Assembly (NCBI GenBank): GCA_019925795.1
Contig: CM034307.1
Span: 15,707,197 to 15,771,196, forward strand
Direction of reading: 5' to 3'
DNA: 64,000 nt
Origin: Dendrobium chrysotoxum
Taxonomy: Eukaryota; Streptophyta; Magnoliopsida; Asparagales; Orchidaceae
The translations under genes and the position numbers were made by a program. A model generated the notes under the pieces. The model ran no database searches and was not told the DNA's origin. It saw nothing but the letters and a program-made list of their open reading frames with translations. Positions 46,118 to 49,569 of this stretch are shown here, one piece after another (position 1 is the first letter of the stretch; every line of letters begins with the position of its first letter).

Positions 46118-48748
46118 CTTCACATTCTTTGTGCAGTATTCCGAGCATGCAAAAAAGACAAGCAAAAAGTGAGAATGAAGAAGGATCAGAAAATAAGGAA
46201 GAAAGAGCAAAAGGATAATTAAGAAATTCAATGCCTACAACTCCAAAAAACAAAGAGCGGAGAGAGATTAACAATGCATAAACATACTTCTATTCATTCC
46301 CTATTCCTCCCTAATTGGGACTATACATAGAATATAAGCAAATAATGCCAACTAAAATACCACTGCTTTGAGGAAAAAAAAAAGAAAATGATACCAACCA
46401 AAGATTGCCCACTAACTACTAACAAAATCAAACTAGTAATTACAATTGTTATGCTTTTCATTTTCCTATTATTTTCCCACAAATTCAAAACCGAACTTGC
46501 CCTTAAGGTTGTATTCATAAGCAAGACAAGAGAAAAGTTCAAGTAAGAAACACATGGATTATCTTCAAAAGGCACAAGCACAGATAATAAAGCAAGTGGC
46601 AAGAGCCTATCTAGCCATAACCCCTTTGGCTGGTCCCTTTGGTAACAATGGAGGTGACGATCATCTAGCCCATCATAATTCCTTGAGCAAATTCTTCATG
46701 TGCATCATGCTTAAGCTGAAGCAATAAAAGAGAATATTGACAACTGGCATTTAAGGAAGGAAATCGATCGATGCTTCAAGTGAAGCAAGGTAAAGGGCTT
46801 GGACATACATTTCATAAGAAAAATATACTGTCAAACAACATCACATCAATGGTTTTTCCTAAAATTTAAATTACTTTAGCATCCAAAATAGTGCACAAAA
46901 CTTCATCGATATAACTAAGCTTATTTTTTACAAGTTTTGAACTTGACTAAGAAAAGAGATGGTATCCTTTATCATATCATTTTTTGCCTTTGCCTAAGCG
47001 ATATTGGAATTGGCAAATAAATTTTTTTTGCAGAATAAGGAACCATGACATAGAATCTATTAGTGCCACTGGTGATTCCTGTTGGACGTATTATTCAAGG
47101 CATTTTTTAAAAGTTGTCAATATCAATTTTATATCCTTCAAGATTACAAAGATGAATGGTATTTGATTAATGCTACTCTTTAAGTTTTTCCCAACAAACC
47201 TCAATCAAACCAATGTTTTCCTCTAAAAATATATTCTTAAATAAAGGTTAAAGATCTTAGCAACAAGGATTTGAAAATCCATGTAAAGTATTGCATGATC
47301 TAGCTTTGAGATGTACATTAACTGGTGACTTGCTGCTAGCTGGATGAGTTTCTAGTAATAAGTTGGGTTTGTTGATGTGGATCAGGTTGGACGATCCTCT
47401 AGGAAACAAAAGGAGAAGAGGGTTTCAATCAAGACAAGTTTTAGTAGTTGTTACGATTGGGATCAAGGCAAGGTGACAATGATTTGGGCTTTAAGAACCA
47501 GTTGTGATCTCTAAATCATTACCGGTGGAGTCCATCAACAAATCTTGGACGAGTGAAAAACTCAGAAGATGATGAGGTTGGGGATTGGGAGTGAGTGATG
47601 CTAAAGTGATCAGACATTGAGGATCTAGAAGATGACAGGGTTGGGGATCATTGGTGATTGATGCAAAGGTAATCGGAGATTGGGGATATAGAAGACATCA
47701 AGGTAGGGAAGGCATTCAATAGCATCGTTTAAATGTCAATGGGATCTTGGATGACCGGATTGTCTGGATAATGGATAGGTTGGAAAGAGGGTTTCAACAA
47801 CTGCATTCAAATTTCAATGAGATATTGGACCTCCAGACAATTTTGGAAGGTGGGGAAGAGGGTTTTGATGGTAAAGTTCAAATCTCAATGAGATTCTGCA
47901 TATTGAGACTGATCTGAAAGAAAATGGGGCAGGAGGGTTGGGTATAGGCAATCGAAGGTGTGAGAATATCAATTGATACAAGCCTGCATAAAAGAACAAG
48001 AAAACAATGGGGTAGGAGGATCAACAATAAGGAAGAGAGGGAAACAAGTATAATTAGACAAATCGAGGGTGCCTACAACTCAAAAAAGAAGAGAGAGAAG
48101 AGAGAATAACAAAAGAAAGACACACTTCTATTCATTATATATTCCTCCCTTATTGAAAGTATTGACAGATTACAAGAAAGCACCTCCATTCGCCCACTAA
48201 CCACTAACCAAACCCAAACTACTAATTACAATTGTTATCCCTTGAACTTTCCTATCACACAGAATTCCAATTGGGGAAGAAAATAAAAAACATTCCACAC
48301 CCACTAATTTGCAATCTTAATCGACCCTCACTAGCACGGCCGCATATGGAAAAAATAGCAAGCAAGTACCAACTTTTCCGTGTAAGACAGATAAAAACCA
48401 CGCTTACTTGCAACCTTTGGCCGTGGAGCAAACAATCTCCTCTCCACTGGGATGCACTGCAAAGCCCACGGGATCCCCGTCTTCTTCTCCCATCGCACAC
48501 GTCACCTGATATAAGAAGAAAGATGAAGGATTGTCATGTAAGAAGTAACGCGAACGGGAGAATTAAGAGAAAGAGAAATCGAGGAGATGGACCAGGGGAT
48601 CGGCCGATATCGAGGCGGTCTTCACATCGAATGAGAAGACCTCAAGGAGAGGCGGAGAGACACCGATCTTCGGCTTGCCTACGACGACCAGCACGCGGTT
48701 CTCCGGCCGCCTGATCCATGACGCACACGCCTCGCTTCCTCCCTCCAT
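1948..48748 (-). CDS. PHF1: SEC12-like WD40 protein, PHF1 type (10 exons, 46.8 kb)
   Basis: Spliced minus-strand gene. Coding exons: 48748-48593, 48505-48408, 44187-44055, 43744-43653, 22739-22640, 22537-22465, 22382-22262, 19280-19161, 2281-2211, 2129-1948. All nine introns are GT-AG and phases match, giving 381 residues with no internal stop. The product is an N-terminal WD40 propeller (motifs VHPSG, AFSSDGSKF, DMDISLDSEFLVSTSTDGSA, FSRDG, SVSLDGKYLALG) followed by one C-terminal membrane span (about residues 325-343) and a short tail ending DDQSPW. Known role of the family: PHF1 is a SEC12 relative that helps PHT1 phosphate transporters leave the ER. The Sar1-activating GGGG loop of true SEC12 is not visible near the N terminus, which favours PHF1 over a catalytic SEC12. 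The length is close to PHF1 proteins (roughly 390-400 residues). Introns 2, 4, 7 and 8 are packed with transposons. SEC12-like protein 2 is the alternative assignment. Confidence 0.92.
2211..2281 (-). CDS. PHF1: PHF1-like exon 9
   Basis: 71 nt after AGTGCAG. It encodes IVISTSNQRGAVITKLNVPA then DWK, the last propeller strand. The donor is AAAG|GTAGTT. Intron 9 is 81 bp. Confidence 0.95.
2282..3053. other. Intron 8, 3' part outside the gypsy element
   Basis: AT-rich intron sequence between exon 9 and the gypsy insertion. Nothing else is recognised. Confidence 0.6.
3054..3058. repeat. Gypsy target-site duplication, left
   Basis: aggac directly before the LTR, identical to 13776-13780. Confidence 0.9.
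3059..4024 (-). repeat. Gypsy 3' LTR (left copy)
   Basis: 966 bp bounded on the minus strand by TG and CA. Its centre (about 3320-3480) is a short GC-rich run of TTCCGGCG-type repeats. A TATAAATA box reads on the minus strand at 3564-3557. It pairs with 12816-13775. Confidence 0.92.
4025..4036 (-). other. Polypurine tract of gypsy element
   Basis: AAAATAGGGGGC on the minus strand directly abuts the 3' LTR, the expected place for plus-strand priming. Confidence 0.7.
4037..4600. other. Gypsy internal region next to 3' LTR
   Basis: Contains a GC-rich patch (about 4255-4335) and homopolymer T tracts (4360-4520). No supported gene. Confidence 0.5.
4664..4671 (+). promoter_or_regulatory. TATA box for the antisense ORF
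   Basis: TATAAATA in a pyrimidine-rich stretch on the plus strand, 276 bp before the likely start codon at 4940. Its direction is opposite to gag-pol. Confidence 0.55.
4940..6617 (+). pseudogene. Antisense ORF of gypsy element (putative gypsy-type transposon domain)
   Basis: About 550 codons on the strand opposite gag-pol, ending 866 bp from pol. The first part (FPLPRYVTVHEFSLRAGLRF, LDIRARDPSKDW) matches the plant 'putative gypsy type transposon' family (Pfam Transposase_28). The second half is charged and coiled-coil-like (6000-6300), ending in an acidic tail. A perfect GT-AG intron sits at 5892-5966 (75 bp); it keeps frame, so the ORF reads through it. Breaks: TAA at 4988-4990 (codon 17) and one extra T in a T9 run at 5449-5457. 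Comparable antisense ORFs are known in Tat elements such as Grande. Function is unknown. Confidence 0.75.
5892..5966 (+). other. Candidate intron in the antisense ORF
   Basis: GTGAGT donor, a strongly pyrimidine-rich tract and CTTGTCTCAG acceptor. The sequence is T-rich and hydrophobic when translated, unlike the polar protein on both sides. Confidence 0.65.
6618..7479. other. Gypsy internal non-coding spacer
   Basis: Lies between the 3' ends of pol (minus) and the antisense ORF (plus), which converge here. It contains two imperfect copies (about 6845-6945 and 6970-7070) of a ~125-bp unit with the phrases GACCTATCC, TTTGCTTG(G/A)TGACATTAACCTGT and GATCAAATCC. No ORF of note. Confidence 0.6.
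7480..8480 (-). pseudogene. pol: Gypsy integrase (broken)
   Basis: A zinc-binding remnant (CENCQLH) is followed by the DDE core: GIDIMRPFP (first Asp), IVTDNGTQFTG (second Asp), then after a frameshift near 7890 the NGKTEVTNQ segment with the Glu. The block 7791-7480 matches the integrase C-terminal part (LDLLPEVRDEAS, ARHYNRRVKPRP, GDLVLR). At least one frameshift and stops separate these. Confidence 0.82.
8492..9639 (-). pseudogene. pol: Gypsy dual RNase H region
   Basis: The block 9511-8834 carries the RT-linked RNase H (RPIYYVSKILSKVEGRY, YTNLPLKSIL). A second RNase H of archaeal type follows from about 9040 (LYVDGALGSSGAGAGILL, NNIAEYEALIAGLRLA, DS) and is completed in the shifted block 8764-8492 (IIHIPREQNARANALSKLA). 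The tandem RNase H arrangement is characteristic of Tat elements. It is interrupted around 8770-8830. Confidence 0.82.
9640..10112 (-). pseudogene. pol: Gypsy reverse transcriptase core (frameshifted)
   Basis: Continuation of RT in shifted frames. The block 10093-9830 contains DAYSGYNQI, PFGLKNAGATYQR and the catalytic YVDD. The part below 9830 (thumb) is only readable with stops. It is homologous to plant Ty3/gypsy RT. Confidence 0.85.
10113..11606 (-). pseudogene. pol: Gypsy gag C-terminus, protease and start of RT
   Basis: 497-codon open block. Near residue 65 there is a zinc-knuckle remnant (YCHFHRSRGHTTEAY) whose last cysteine is replaced by tyrosine. The aspartic protease follows (ILVDNRSSVDVLFYS), with the usual glycine after the catalytic Asp-Asn changed to arginine. 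The end carries the first RT blocks (DKLLEAGFIREMHYPIWLAN, CIDYTDLNKACPKD). The reading frame then shifts. The altered protease and knuckle make this copy unlikely to be autonomous. Confidence 0.85.
11640..12764 (-). pseudogene. gag: Gypsy gag (broken)
   Basis: Starts MVNRRSSRIIGASRSN at 12764, 33 bases inside the PBS. The first block (12764-12501) is basic and then coiled-coil-like (SLEERIRKMEESQNEIL). The block 12263-11778 has the retrotransposon gag domain (FKGQARTWFYSPPAGTI, QNEGESLKEYFQRF). Stops near 12500 and after 11778 interrupt it. It would form the cytoplasmic particle of the element. Confidence 0.85.
12797..12812 (-). other. Primer-binding site of gypsy element
   Basis: TGGCGCCGTCTGTGAG on the minus strand, three bases inside the 5' LTR. 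It starts with the TGG expected from a tRNA CCA end. The first bases resemble the tRNA-Asp type used by plant gypsy elements, but I could not check the tRNA. Confidence 0.75.
13307..13314 (-). promoter_or_regulatory. TATA box of gypsy 5' LTR
   Basis: TATAAATA on the minus strand, conserved at 3557-3564 in the other LTR and at 63660-63667 in the related LTR at the right edge. Confidence 0.6.
13481..13510 (-). promoter_or_regulatory. Conserved U3 block of the gypsy LTR family
   Basis: A 30-bp block identical at 3731-3760, 13481-13510 and 63833-63862, although the surrounding LTR sequence of the third copy has diverged strongly. It contains a small inverted repeat (TCGAG, CCG, CTCGA) and lies 166-167 bp upstream of the TATA box in all three. 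A regulatory role is inference. Confidence 0.45.
13776..13780. repeat. Gypsy target-site duplication, right
   Basis: aggac directly after the LTR, identical to 3054-3058. Confidence 0.9.
13781..14154. other. Intron 8 between gypsy and LINE fragments
   Basis: AT-rich, nothing recognised. Confidence 0.5.
14155..14711 (-). mobile_element. RTE LINE fragment (linker region)
   Basis: The minus-strand peptide at 14711-14490 (KSSKNWEKYRGARKESK, NDLYNRLD, GERCMSKLAKQ) matches the endonuclease-RT linker of the LINE at 27180-27390. The remainder to 14155 matches its continuation with breaks. It lies 3' of, and separate from, the RT fragment at 15644-17136, and its low end overlaps the same LINE region as that fragment's high end. 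So it is an independent remnant, not the 5' part of that copy. Confidence 0.75.
15180..15350. repeat. Imperfect direct repeat
   Basis: The phrase CCCATTAAATTCACTGATTA with TTTGATGCAAAGTGAGAA occurs at about 15185-15231 and again at about 15296-15333. Confidence 0.7.
15631..15643. repeat. LINE target-site duplication (left)
   Basis: TGAATAAAATAAT, repeated at 17137-17149. Confidence 0.85.
15644..17136 (-). mobile_element. 5'-truncated RTE LINE copy
   Basis: About 1.5 kb of LINE 3' half on the minus strand. RT blocks are readable at 17001-16615 (CANYRGIKLMCHTLKLWERV, QNQFGFILGRST) and 16584-15982 (GLHQGSGLSPYLFALVMDAL, FADDILLVDKT). The 3' tail has GTT units. A 13-bp duplication TGAATAAAATAAT flanks it at 15631-15643 and 17137-17149, proving a separate 5'-truncated insertion. 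Stops break the RT. Confidence 0.88.
17137..17149. repeat. LINE target-site duplication (right)
   Basis: TGAATAAAATAAT, repeated at 15631-15643. Confidence 0.85.
18313..18367. repeat. (AT)n microsatellite
   Basis: About 27 uninterrupted AT units. Confidence 0.95.
18731..18802. repeat. 36-bp tandem duplication
   Basis: Two copies of a 36-bp unit starting CAAGGCTGGGAAATCTCT, differing at one base (18731-18766 and 18767-18802). Confidence 0.95.
19161..19280 (-). CDS. PHF1: PHF1-like exon 8
   Basis: 120 nt after acceptor AATTCAG. It encodes GSSDGDICVVEVKKMEISHW to EFCPLE. The donor is AAAG|GTTAGT and an arginine codon is split. Intron 8 (16.9 kb) follows. Confidence 0.95.
20100..21660 (-). mobile_element. 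Unclassified GC-rich insertion, possibly LTR-derived
   Basis: Base composition changes sharply from the flanking intron. On the minus strand a GGCTATTTATAGCC box at about 21521-21534 is followed by an AATAAA-containing stretch near 21485 and a GC-rich Gly/Pro-coding stretch. The order TATA box then polyadenylation signal resembles an LTR. Ends and a partner LTR were not found, so this is a weak call. Confidence 0.25.
20201..20401 (-). pseudogene. Exon-like gene fragment, unknown protein
   Basis: ATG at 20401-20399 opens MDPEVDFGYA, then a TAA at 20371-20369, then DEQGVLLIMQSTFFDVNPN and IDHTVEEYMERILDSLVEAI, ending at TAA 20203-20201. The acidic, helical and well-composed sequence looks like a real first exon carrying one stop. 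I do not recognise the family. It lies inside the GC-rich insertion, so it may be a captured host-gene fragment. Confidence 0.35.
22262..22382 (-). CDS. PHF1: PHF1-like exon 7
   Basis: 121 nt after GCAACAG. It encodes GKVVTAVWDISTWNRIGFKR to SLDGKYLA. The donor is ATT|GTAAGA and a leucine codon is split. Intron 6 before it is 82 bp and intron 7 after it is 2981 bp. Confidence 0.95.
22465..22537 (-). CDS. PHF1: PHF1-like exon 6
   Basis: 73 nt after CCTTTTCAG, encoding DEKIECCRFSRDGMRPFLF and CTVQK. The donor is AGG|GTATGA, leaving one base of a glycine codon. Intron 5 before it is 102 bp. Confidence 0.95.
22640..22739 (-). CDS. PHF1: PHF1-like exon 5
   Basis: 100 nt after acceptor TTGTACAG. 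It encodes LDSEFLVSTSTDGSARIWKI and the next 13 residues, so the WD40 repeat started in exon 4 is continued 20.9 kb away. The donor is CCG|GTACAG, phase 0. Confidence 0.95.
23520..24538. repeat. Dispersed repeat, copy 1
   Basis: About 1 kb collinear with 34230-35230. Shared phrases include GGTTAATTATCCATCC and CACTTTTGATTAAGGCT, then GAGTTGCTTC and TTAAAATTTTGATAG further on. No protein domain is recognised. The LINE nest at 24556 begins at its right end. Confidence 0.7.
24539..24555. repeat. Outer LINE target-site duplication (left)
   Basis: TTGAACCTTATCAACTC, repeated with one mismatch at 30731-30747. Confidence 0.8.
24556..26029 (+). pseudogene. Older LINE, 5' half with endonuclease remnant
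   Basis: A 5' leader, then sequence parallel to 26040-27440 of the younger copy. Recognisable but broken segments correspond to the APE endonuclease (the ETK, INIINAYAP and GGDL regions). The linker at 25860-26029 corresponds to NDLYNRLD and YKLAKQ. Confidence 0.8.
26018..26029. repeat. Inner LINE target-site duplication (left)
   Basis: AAGTGTATTAAG, repeated at 29086-29097. Confidence 0.85.
26175..27020 (+). pseudogene. LINE APE-type endonuclease domain
   Basis: The open frame runs from 26079; the first ATG is at 26175 (MWAKKLVHETKIRIGTWNIG). Motifs in order: GTWNIGSL, HETKWVG (the family usually has QET), GVGVIL, SAYAPQVGLD, GGDLNGHVG, TQIDYFLIRK and QHRLLVLD. These supply the Asn, Glu, Asp and His of the Mg-dependent nuclease that nicks target DNA. 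A deletion near 27010 relative to the older copy shifts the frame into TAA at 27018-27020, cutting the domain off from RT. Confidence 0.88.
27021..27357 (+). pseudogene. LINE linker between endonuclease and RT
   Basis: In the RT frame this reads through WWWNPNVQEKIKSKKICYKN and KEARKESKIAICDAKSLAFS, interrupted by TGA at 27070-27072 and 27217-27219. The same linker survives at 14490-14711. Confidence 0.75.
27358..29049 (+). CDS. LINE reverse transcriptase ORF, intact (563 codons)
   Basis: Open from ATG at 27358 to TAG at 29049. The RT fingers-palm blocks are all present: WRMSVLIPIFKNKGD, CANYRGIKLMCHTLKLWERV, QNQFGFMPGRSTMEA, FIDLEKAYDKVP, GLHQGSALSPYLFALVMD, the catalytic FADDILLV, and KTEYMECNF. 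The C-terminal region has MSGFTLRDRIRNEHIRE, LRWFGHVKRRP and GRGRPKKTW, typical of plant RTE ORFs. It would prime cDNA synthesis at the nicked target. Because the endonuclease lies in a broken upstream frame, the element is unlikely to move by itself, although the RT protein could still be made from the internal ATG. Confidence 0.9.
   Translation: MYKLAKQRDRSSKDLVQVKCIKDEDQKVLFLEDDIQQRWMRYFTKLFNEECENKIDCSDLSTLNENKDLYFYRRISKTEVREALKKMKGGKAVGPDDIPIEVWKCLGDEGISWLTKLFNTVLKTKKMPDEWRMSVLIPIFKNKGDAQDCANYRGIKLMCHTLKLWERVMEHRLRRDTNVSQNQFGFMPGRSTMEAIHLLRGLMEKYRENKEDLHMIFIDLEKAYDKVPREVLWRVLEKKRVNNAYIQIIKDMYAGAITCVQTQGGLTKYFPISVGLHQGSALSPYLFALVMDVLTRHLQEDVPWCMLFADDILLVDKTREGVEGKLEVWRSTLESKGFHLSRSKTEYMECNFSNNRPSEGIVTLADQVINKSTRFRYLGSIVQSDGDIDGDIISRIQVGWLKWRNASGLLCDRKVPLKLKGKFYKMVVRPAMLYGAECWPLKEKHNSKLSVAEMRMLRWMSGFTLRDRIRNEHIREKVGVAPVEDKIRESRLRWFGHVKRRPPDDPVRKVEVLDLTYVKKGRGRPKKTWLENIRNDLSLLDLNENLTFNRTQWRKRIHVADPT
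29086..29097. repeat. Inner LINE target-site duplication (right)
   Basis: AAGTGTATTAAG, repeated at 26018-26029. Confidence 0.85.
29086..30730 (+). pseudogene. Older LINE, 3' half with RT remnant
   Basis: It resumes the older copy exactly where 26029 stopped, after the 12-bp duplication AAGTGTATTAAG. RT motifs are present with many stops and frameshifts; the catalytic FADD is changed (FAYDILLV). The tail lacks a long GTT run. Confidence 0.85.
30731..30747. repeat. Outer LINE target-site duplication (right)
   Basis: TTGAACCTTATCTACTC, matching 24539-24555 at 16 of 17 bases. Confidence 0.8.
30748..31896. other. Intron 4 spacer
   Basis: AT-rich with irregular recurrence of GTGCGCTT- and GCATGCTT-like words. 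No gene or element recognised. Confidence 0.5.
31897..32520 (+). mobile_element. Candidate solo LTR, chromovirus-like
   Basis: Starts TGTAACACC, common at LTR 5' ends of Del/Tekay gypsy elements. It has a GC-richer middle (about 32040-32280), a TTTATATAAAT box near 32305, then a purine-rich GAGAG leader. The 3' end, a second LTR and a target duplication were not found. Confidence 0.35.
32521..33450. other. AT-rich intron sequence
   Basis: No supported feature. Confidence 0.5.
33451..33523. repeat. (ATT)n microsatellite with ATC start
   Basis: Five ATC/ATT units grading into about 20 ATT units. It generates false poly-Leu and poly-Asn frames on the two strands. Confidence 0.95.
33605..34100. 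repeat. GC-richer repeat X, copy 1
   Basis: About 490 bp similar to 39930-40430. Shared phrases include TTAAATAGATATAGGAGGAA, GAGAGGGAGG and GAACAAACAGAGTGTG. Both copies are GC-richer than their surroundings and bracket the 34.1-39.9 kb region, which is how an LTR pair would look, but the ends and target duplication are not clear. Confidence 0.6.
34230..34904. repeat. Dispersed repeat, copy 2 (5' part)
   Basis: Collinear with 23520-24200. Its continuation runs into the first tandem unit at 34905. Confidence 0.65.
34905..37135. repeat. Large tandem duplication, unit 1
   Basis: About 2.2 kb, repeated as 37136-39785. Both start at AGTGTGGATGAATTTTA and include TATCTAAAAT-rich segments, a minus-strand exon-like patch, and an end block with GGGAGGTTGGGAGGCACT and repeated GGTCTTCAAATCAAG phrases about 50 bp apart. 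Confidence 0.8.
35690..35990 (-). pseudogene. Exon-like patch, copy in unit 1
   Basis: Same sequence as the patch at 38080-38350, with substitutions that include in-frame changes. Protein unknown. Confidence 0.3.
38080..38286 (-). pseudogene. Exon-like patch, copy in unit 2
   Basis: 68-codon open frame MECKHERKLISTFSDGDKLR to TSNISYGEGDGRENLDL. Its composition is that of a normal soluble protein, and the surrounding minus-strand sequence up to 38560 has further short plausible segments (SLKVRRDNQSD). I do not recognise the family. It is repeated at 37905-38060 and 35690-35990, which suggests that a host-gene piece was captured and then duplicated with the unit. Confidence 0.3.
39271..39326. 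repeat. (AT)n microsatellite
   Basis: About 28 AT units. Confidence 0.95.
39456..39600. repeat. ~50-bp tandem repeat, three units
   Basis: Units of the form GATCAAAGATACAATGGCGC, then TCTTCAAATCAAGT, spaced about 50 bp. Related units occur at 36800-36960, 37090-37135 and 39730-39860. Confidence 0.7.
39930..40430. repeat. GC-richer repeat X, copy 2
   Basis: Partner of 33605-34100. Open frames inside it on both strands are artefacts of composition. Confidence 0.6.
40644..41145 (+). pseudogene. Possible exon-like fragments, unknown gene
   Basis: A segment reading ALLANLEIARTPSADTKKSL ends in CAG|GTTCTC near 40700. Further on, CTATAACAG precedes a short segment reading SMKETDDDHEDPR that ends in GAG|GTACTA near 41142. 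These look like two exons with splice sites on the plus strand, opposite to PHF1. No start, stop or family is recognised. Confidence 0.25.
41146..42562. other. Intron 4 spacer
   Basis: AT-rich. Two related ~100-bp segments at 41690-41860 share CTTCCATAAACATG and AATTGACTCAAT. Otherwise nothing recognised. Confidence 0.45.
42563..42570. repeat. hAT-like target-site duplication (left)
   Basis: ATTAAAAA; the right flank 43451-43458 reads ATTAAAAC (7 of 8). Confidence 0.65.
42571..43450. mobile_element. hAT-like non-autonomous element
   Basis: 880 bp beginning CAGGGGCGAAACC and ending in an imperfect reverse complement (TTATGCCCATC). The inner part of the inverted repeat is clearer: TTGAGGGTGGGCAA near the left end and its complement near 43405-43425. 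The 8-bp flanking duplication and the CAGGGGCG end are typical of plant hAT elements. The AT-rich interior has no transposase. It lies 203 bp from exon 4. Confidence 0.7.
43451..43458. repeat. hAT-like target-site duplication (right)
   Basis: ATTAAAAC, matching 42563-42570 at seven of eight positions. Confidence 0.6.
43653..43744 (-). CDS. PHF1: PHF1-like exon 4
   Basis: 92 nt encoding DGHLRIIEWPSLKVLLDEP to FRDMDI, strongly PHF1-like. The donor is CAG|GTAAAG and a serine codon is split (AG|C). The 20.9-kb intron 4 follows. Confidence 0.95.
44055..44187 (-). CDS. PHF1: PHF1-like exon 3
   Basis: 133 nt between TTTGCAG and CAG|GTATAT. It encodes LFELCDRD through SVGPQKCIAFSSDGSKF and ends VTGGQ. 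It completes the split lysine codon and ends in phase 0. Intron 3 is 310 bp. Confidence 0.95.
44645..44885 (-). mobile_element. RTE LINE 3' tail fragment
   Basis: About 240 bp on the minus strand matching the last part of the LINE ORF and tail (compare 28835-29080), starting with complement GTTGTTGTTG units. It is strongly 5'-truncated. No clear duplication. Confidence 0.8.
45387..45430 (-). mobile_element. Possible LINE or SINE tail remnant
   Basis: CATCATCATCATTAGCCTTA followed by TCCCAACTATTTGGAGT resembles the 3' end of plant RTE-related retroposons (GGGATAAGGCT with a trinucleotide tail). Very short. Confidence 0.3.
46086..46117. repeat. (AT)n microsatellite
   Basis: About 16 AT units next to the left direct repeat. 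Confidence 0.9.
46147..46500. repeat. Direct repeat pair, left copy
   Basis: Collinear with 47981-48275; shared phrases TGCCTACAACTC, CTTCTATTCATT and ACTAATTACAATTGTTAT. The two copies lie about 1.8 kb apart and could be LTRs of a small non-autonomous element. Confidence 0.6.
46501..47980. other. Sequence between the direct repeats
   Basis: No retroelement protein is readable. The part 47560-47930 has loose recurrences of TTGGGGAT and GAAGATGA-like phrases. Confidence 0.4.
47981..48275. repeat. Direct repeat pair, right copy
   Basis: Partner of 46147-46500. It ends 133 bp from exon 2. No target duplication was identified. Confidence 0.6.
48408..48505 (-). CDS. PHF1: PHF1-like exon 2
   Basis: 98 nt after acceptor ATATCAG. 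It encodes a DPVGFAVHPSGEEIVCST segment, the first WD40 strand of the family. The donor is CAA|GTAAGC and a lysine codon is split. Intron 2 (4.2 kb) follows. Confidence 0.93.
48593..48748 (-). CDS. PHF1: PHF1-like exon 1 (start codon)
   Basis: 156 nt, residues 1-52, starting MEGGSEACASWIRRPENR, which matches the family N terminus. It is in phase 0. The donor is CTG|GTCCAT, a weak site chosen because the frame runs into TAA soon after and the next exon continues the homology. Intron 1 is 87 bp. Confidence 0.85.
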
Positions 48749-49235
48749 TCTCGAATTCTTCTCCCTTTTCTCCTTCGATGGTTTTTAGTTTTAGTAAAAA
48801 ATATGAATTTTGTTCTATGCTAAATTGCTAATAATAAAAAAATTTAAAATTATTAAATTTTTTTTTTAACTTTTGCTTTTGCGTTTTTTTATTTTGAATA
48901 AAGTATTATTAATTTATTAAGAATTAAAAATTTGATCATGTTGTTCAAATATATGCAAAATAAATGCAACCCATCTAAAGCTTAGTGGTTAGAATCTTCA
49001 GCTCCTATCACGGAGAGTTAGAGATAACGAATTTGAGACATGTAAATTTGTGTGTGCAATAAATTTAAGAATATATATATATATATATGTCTCATAAAAA
49101 TATATAATTAATTAAATATCCTTATTAATTATTTTCTCCAATAAATTTGTCTAAAAAATCTTTTGGATGAAATGACTTCTATTTATACTCAGAACTAGTT
49201 ATCAAAGTATATTATAAAATTAATTCGAACAAACT
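48749..49235 (-). promoter_or_regulatory. PHF1: 5' UTR and proximal promoter interval of the PHF1-like gene
   Basis: Only 487 bp of non-LTR sequence separates the start codon from the LTR at 49236. It is AT-rich beyond about 48790, with an (AT)n run at 49073-49090. I did not find a convincing TATA box or a P1BS site (GNATATNC) within it. Confidence 0.5.
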
Positions 49236-49247
49236 TGTTGCGTTCTG

Positions 49248-49255
49248 GAATATTC
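49248..49255. promoter_or_regulatory. P1BS-like motif in the LTR end
   Basis: GAATATTC fits the PHR1-binding consensus GNATATNC and is palindromic. It lies 500 bp upstream of the PHF1-like ATG. An 8-mer of this degeneracy is expected about once per 4 kb by chance. Confidence 0.3.
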
Positions 49256-49569
49256 GTGATGGTAGAGATATATAAAGTTTATCGTCCTATCTTTGTACGA
49301 AAATCCAACATACAAACAGGTAGAAGAAATGGATGCATCAATCACAGGAGACACTAGAATTTTTACGTGAAAATTTCTAAAAAGGGAAAAAATCACGGGG
49401 TCTGACCCAATTGAAATGAGTCCACTAATATAGGTGGTTGACTACAAATGATGCCCACCCTCGGAGGAGGGCGCTGGCTTAATGTATCAAATATACACTA
49501 TATATATTACAGTACATAGTTAAAGAATGGCATTACAGGTATTCTTAAAAGAATGTTGATATGTTTGTT

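Larger units (their letters stand above)
44188..48407. other. PHF1: Intron 2 of the PHF1-like gene
   Basis: 4220 bp between exons 2 and 3. It contains a LINE tail, an (AT)n array and a direct-repeat pair. The rest shows nothing recognisable. Confidence 0.85.

Noticed and set aside
44188..48407. Possibility that exons 1-2 belong to a different gene from exons 3-10
   Set aside because: The split lysine codon (AA|A) and continuous WD40 homology join exon 2 to exon 3 exactly.
48232..48714. 160-codon plus-strand frame
   Set aside because: It is antisense to PHF1-like exons 1 and 2, whose minus-strand homology and splice sites are clear.
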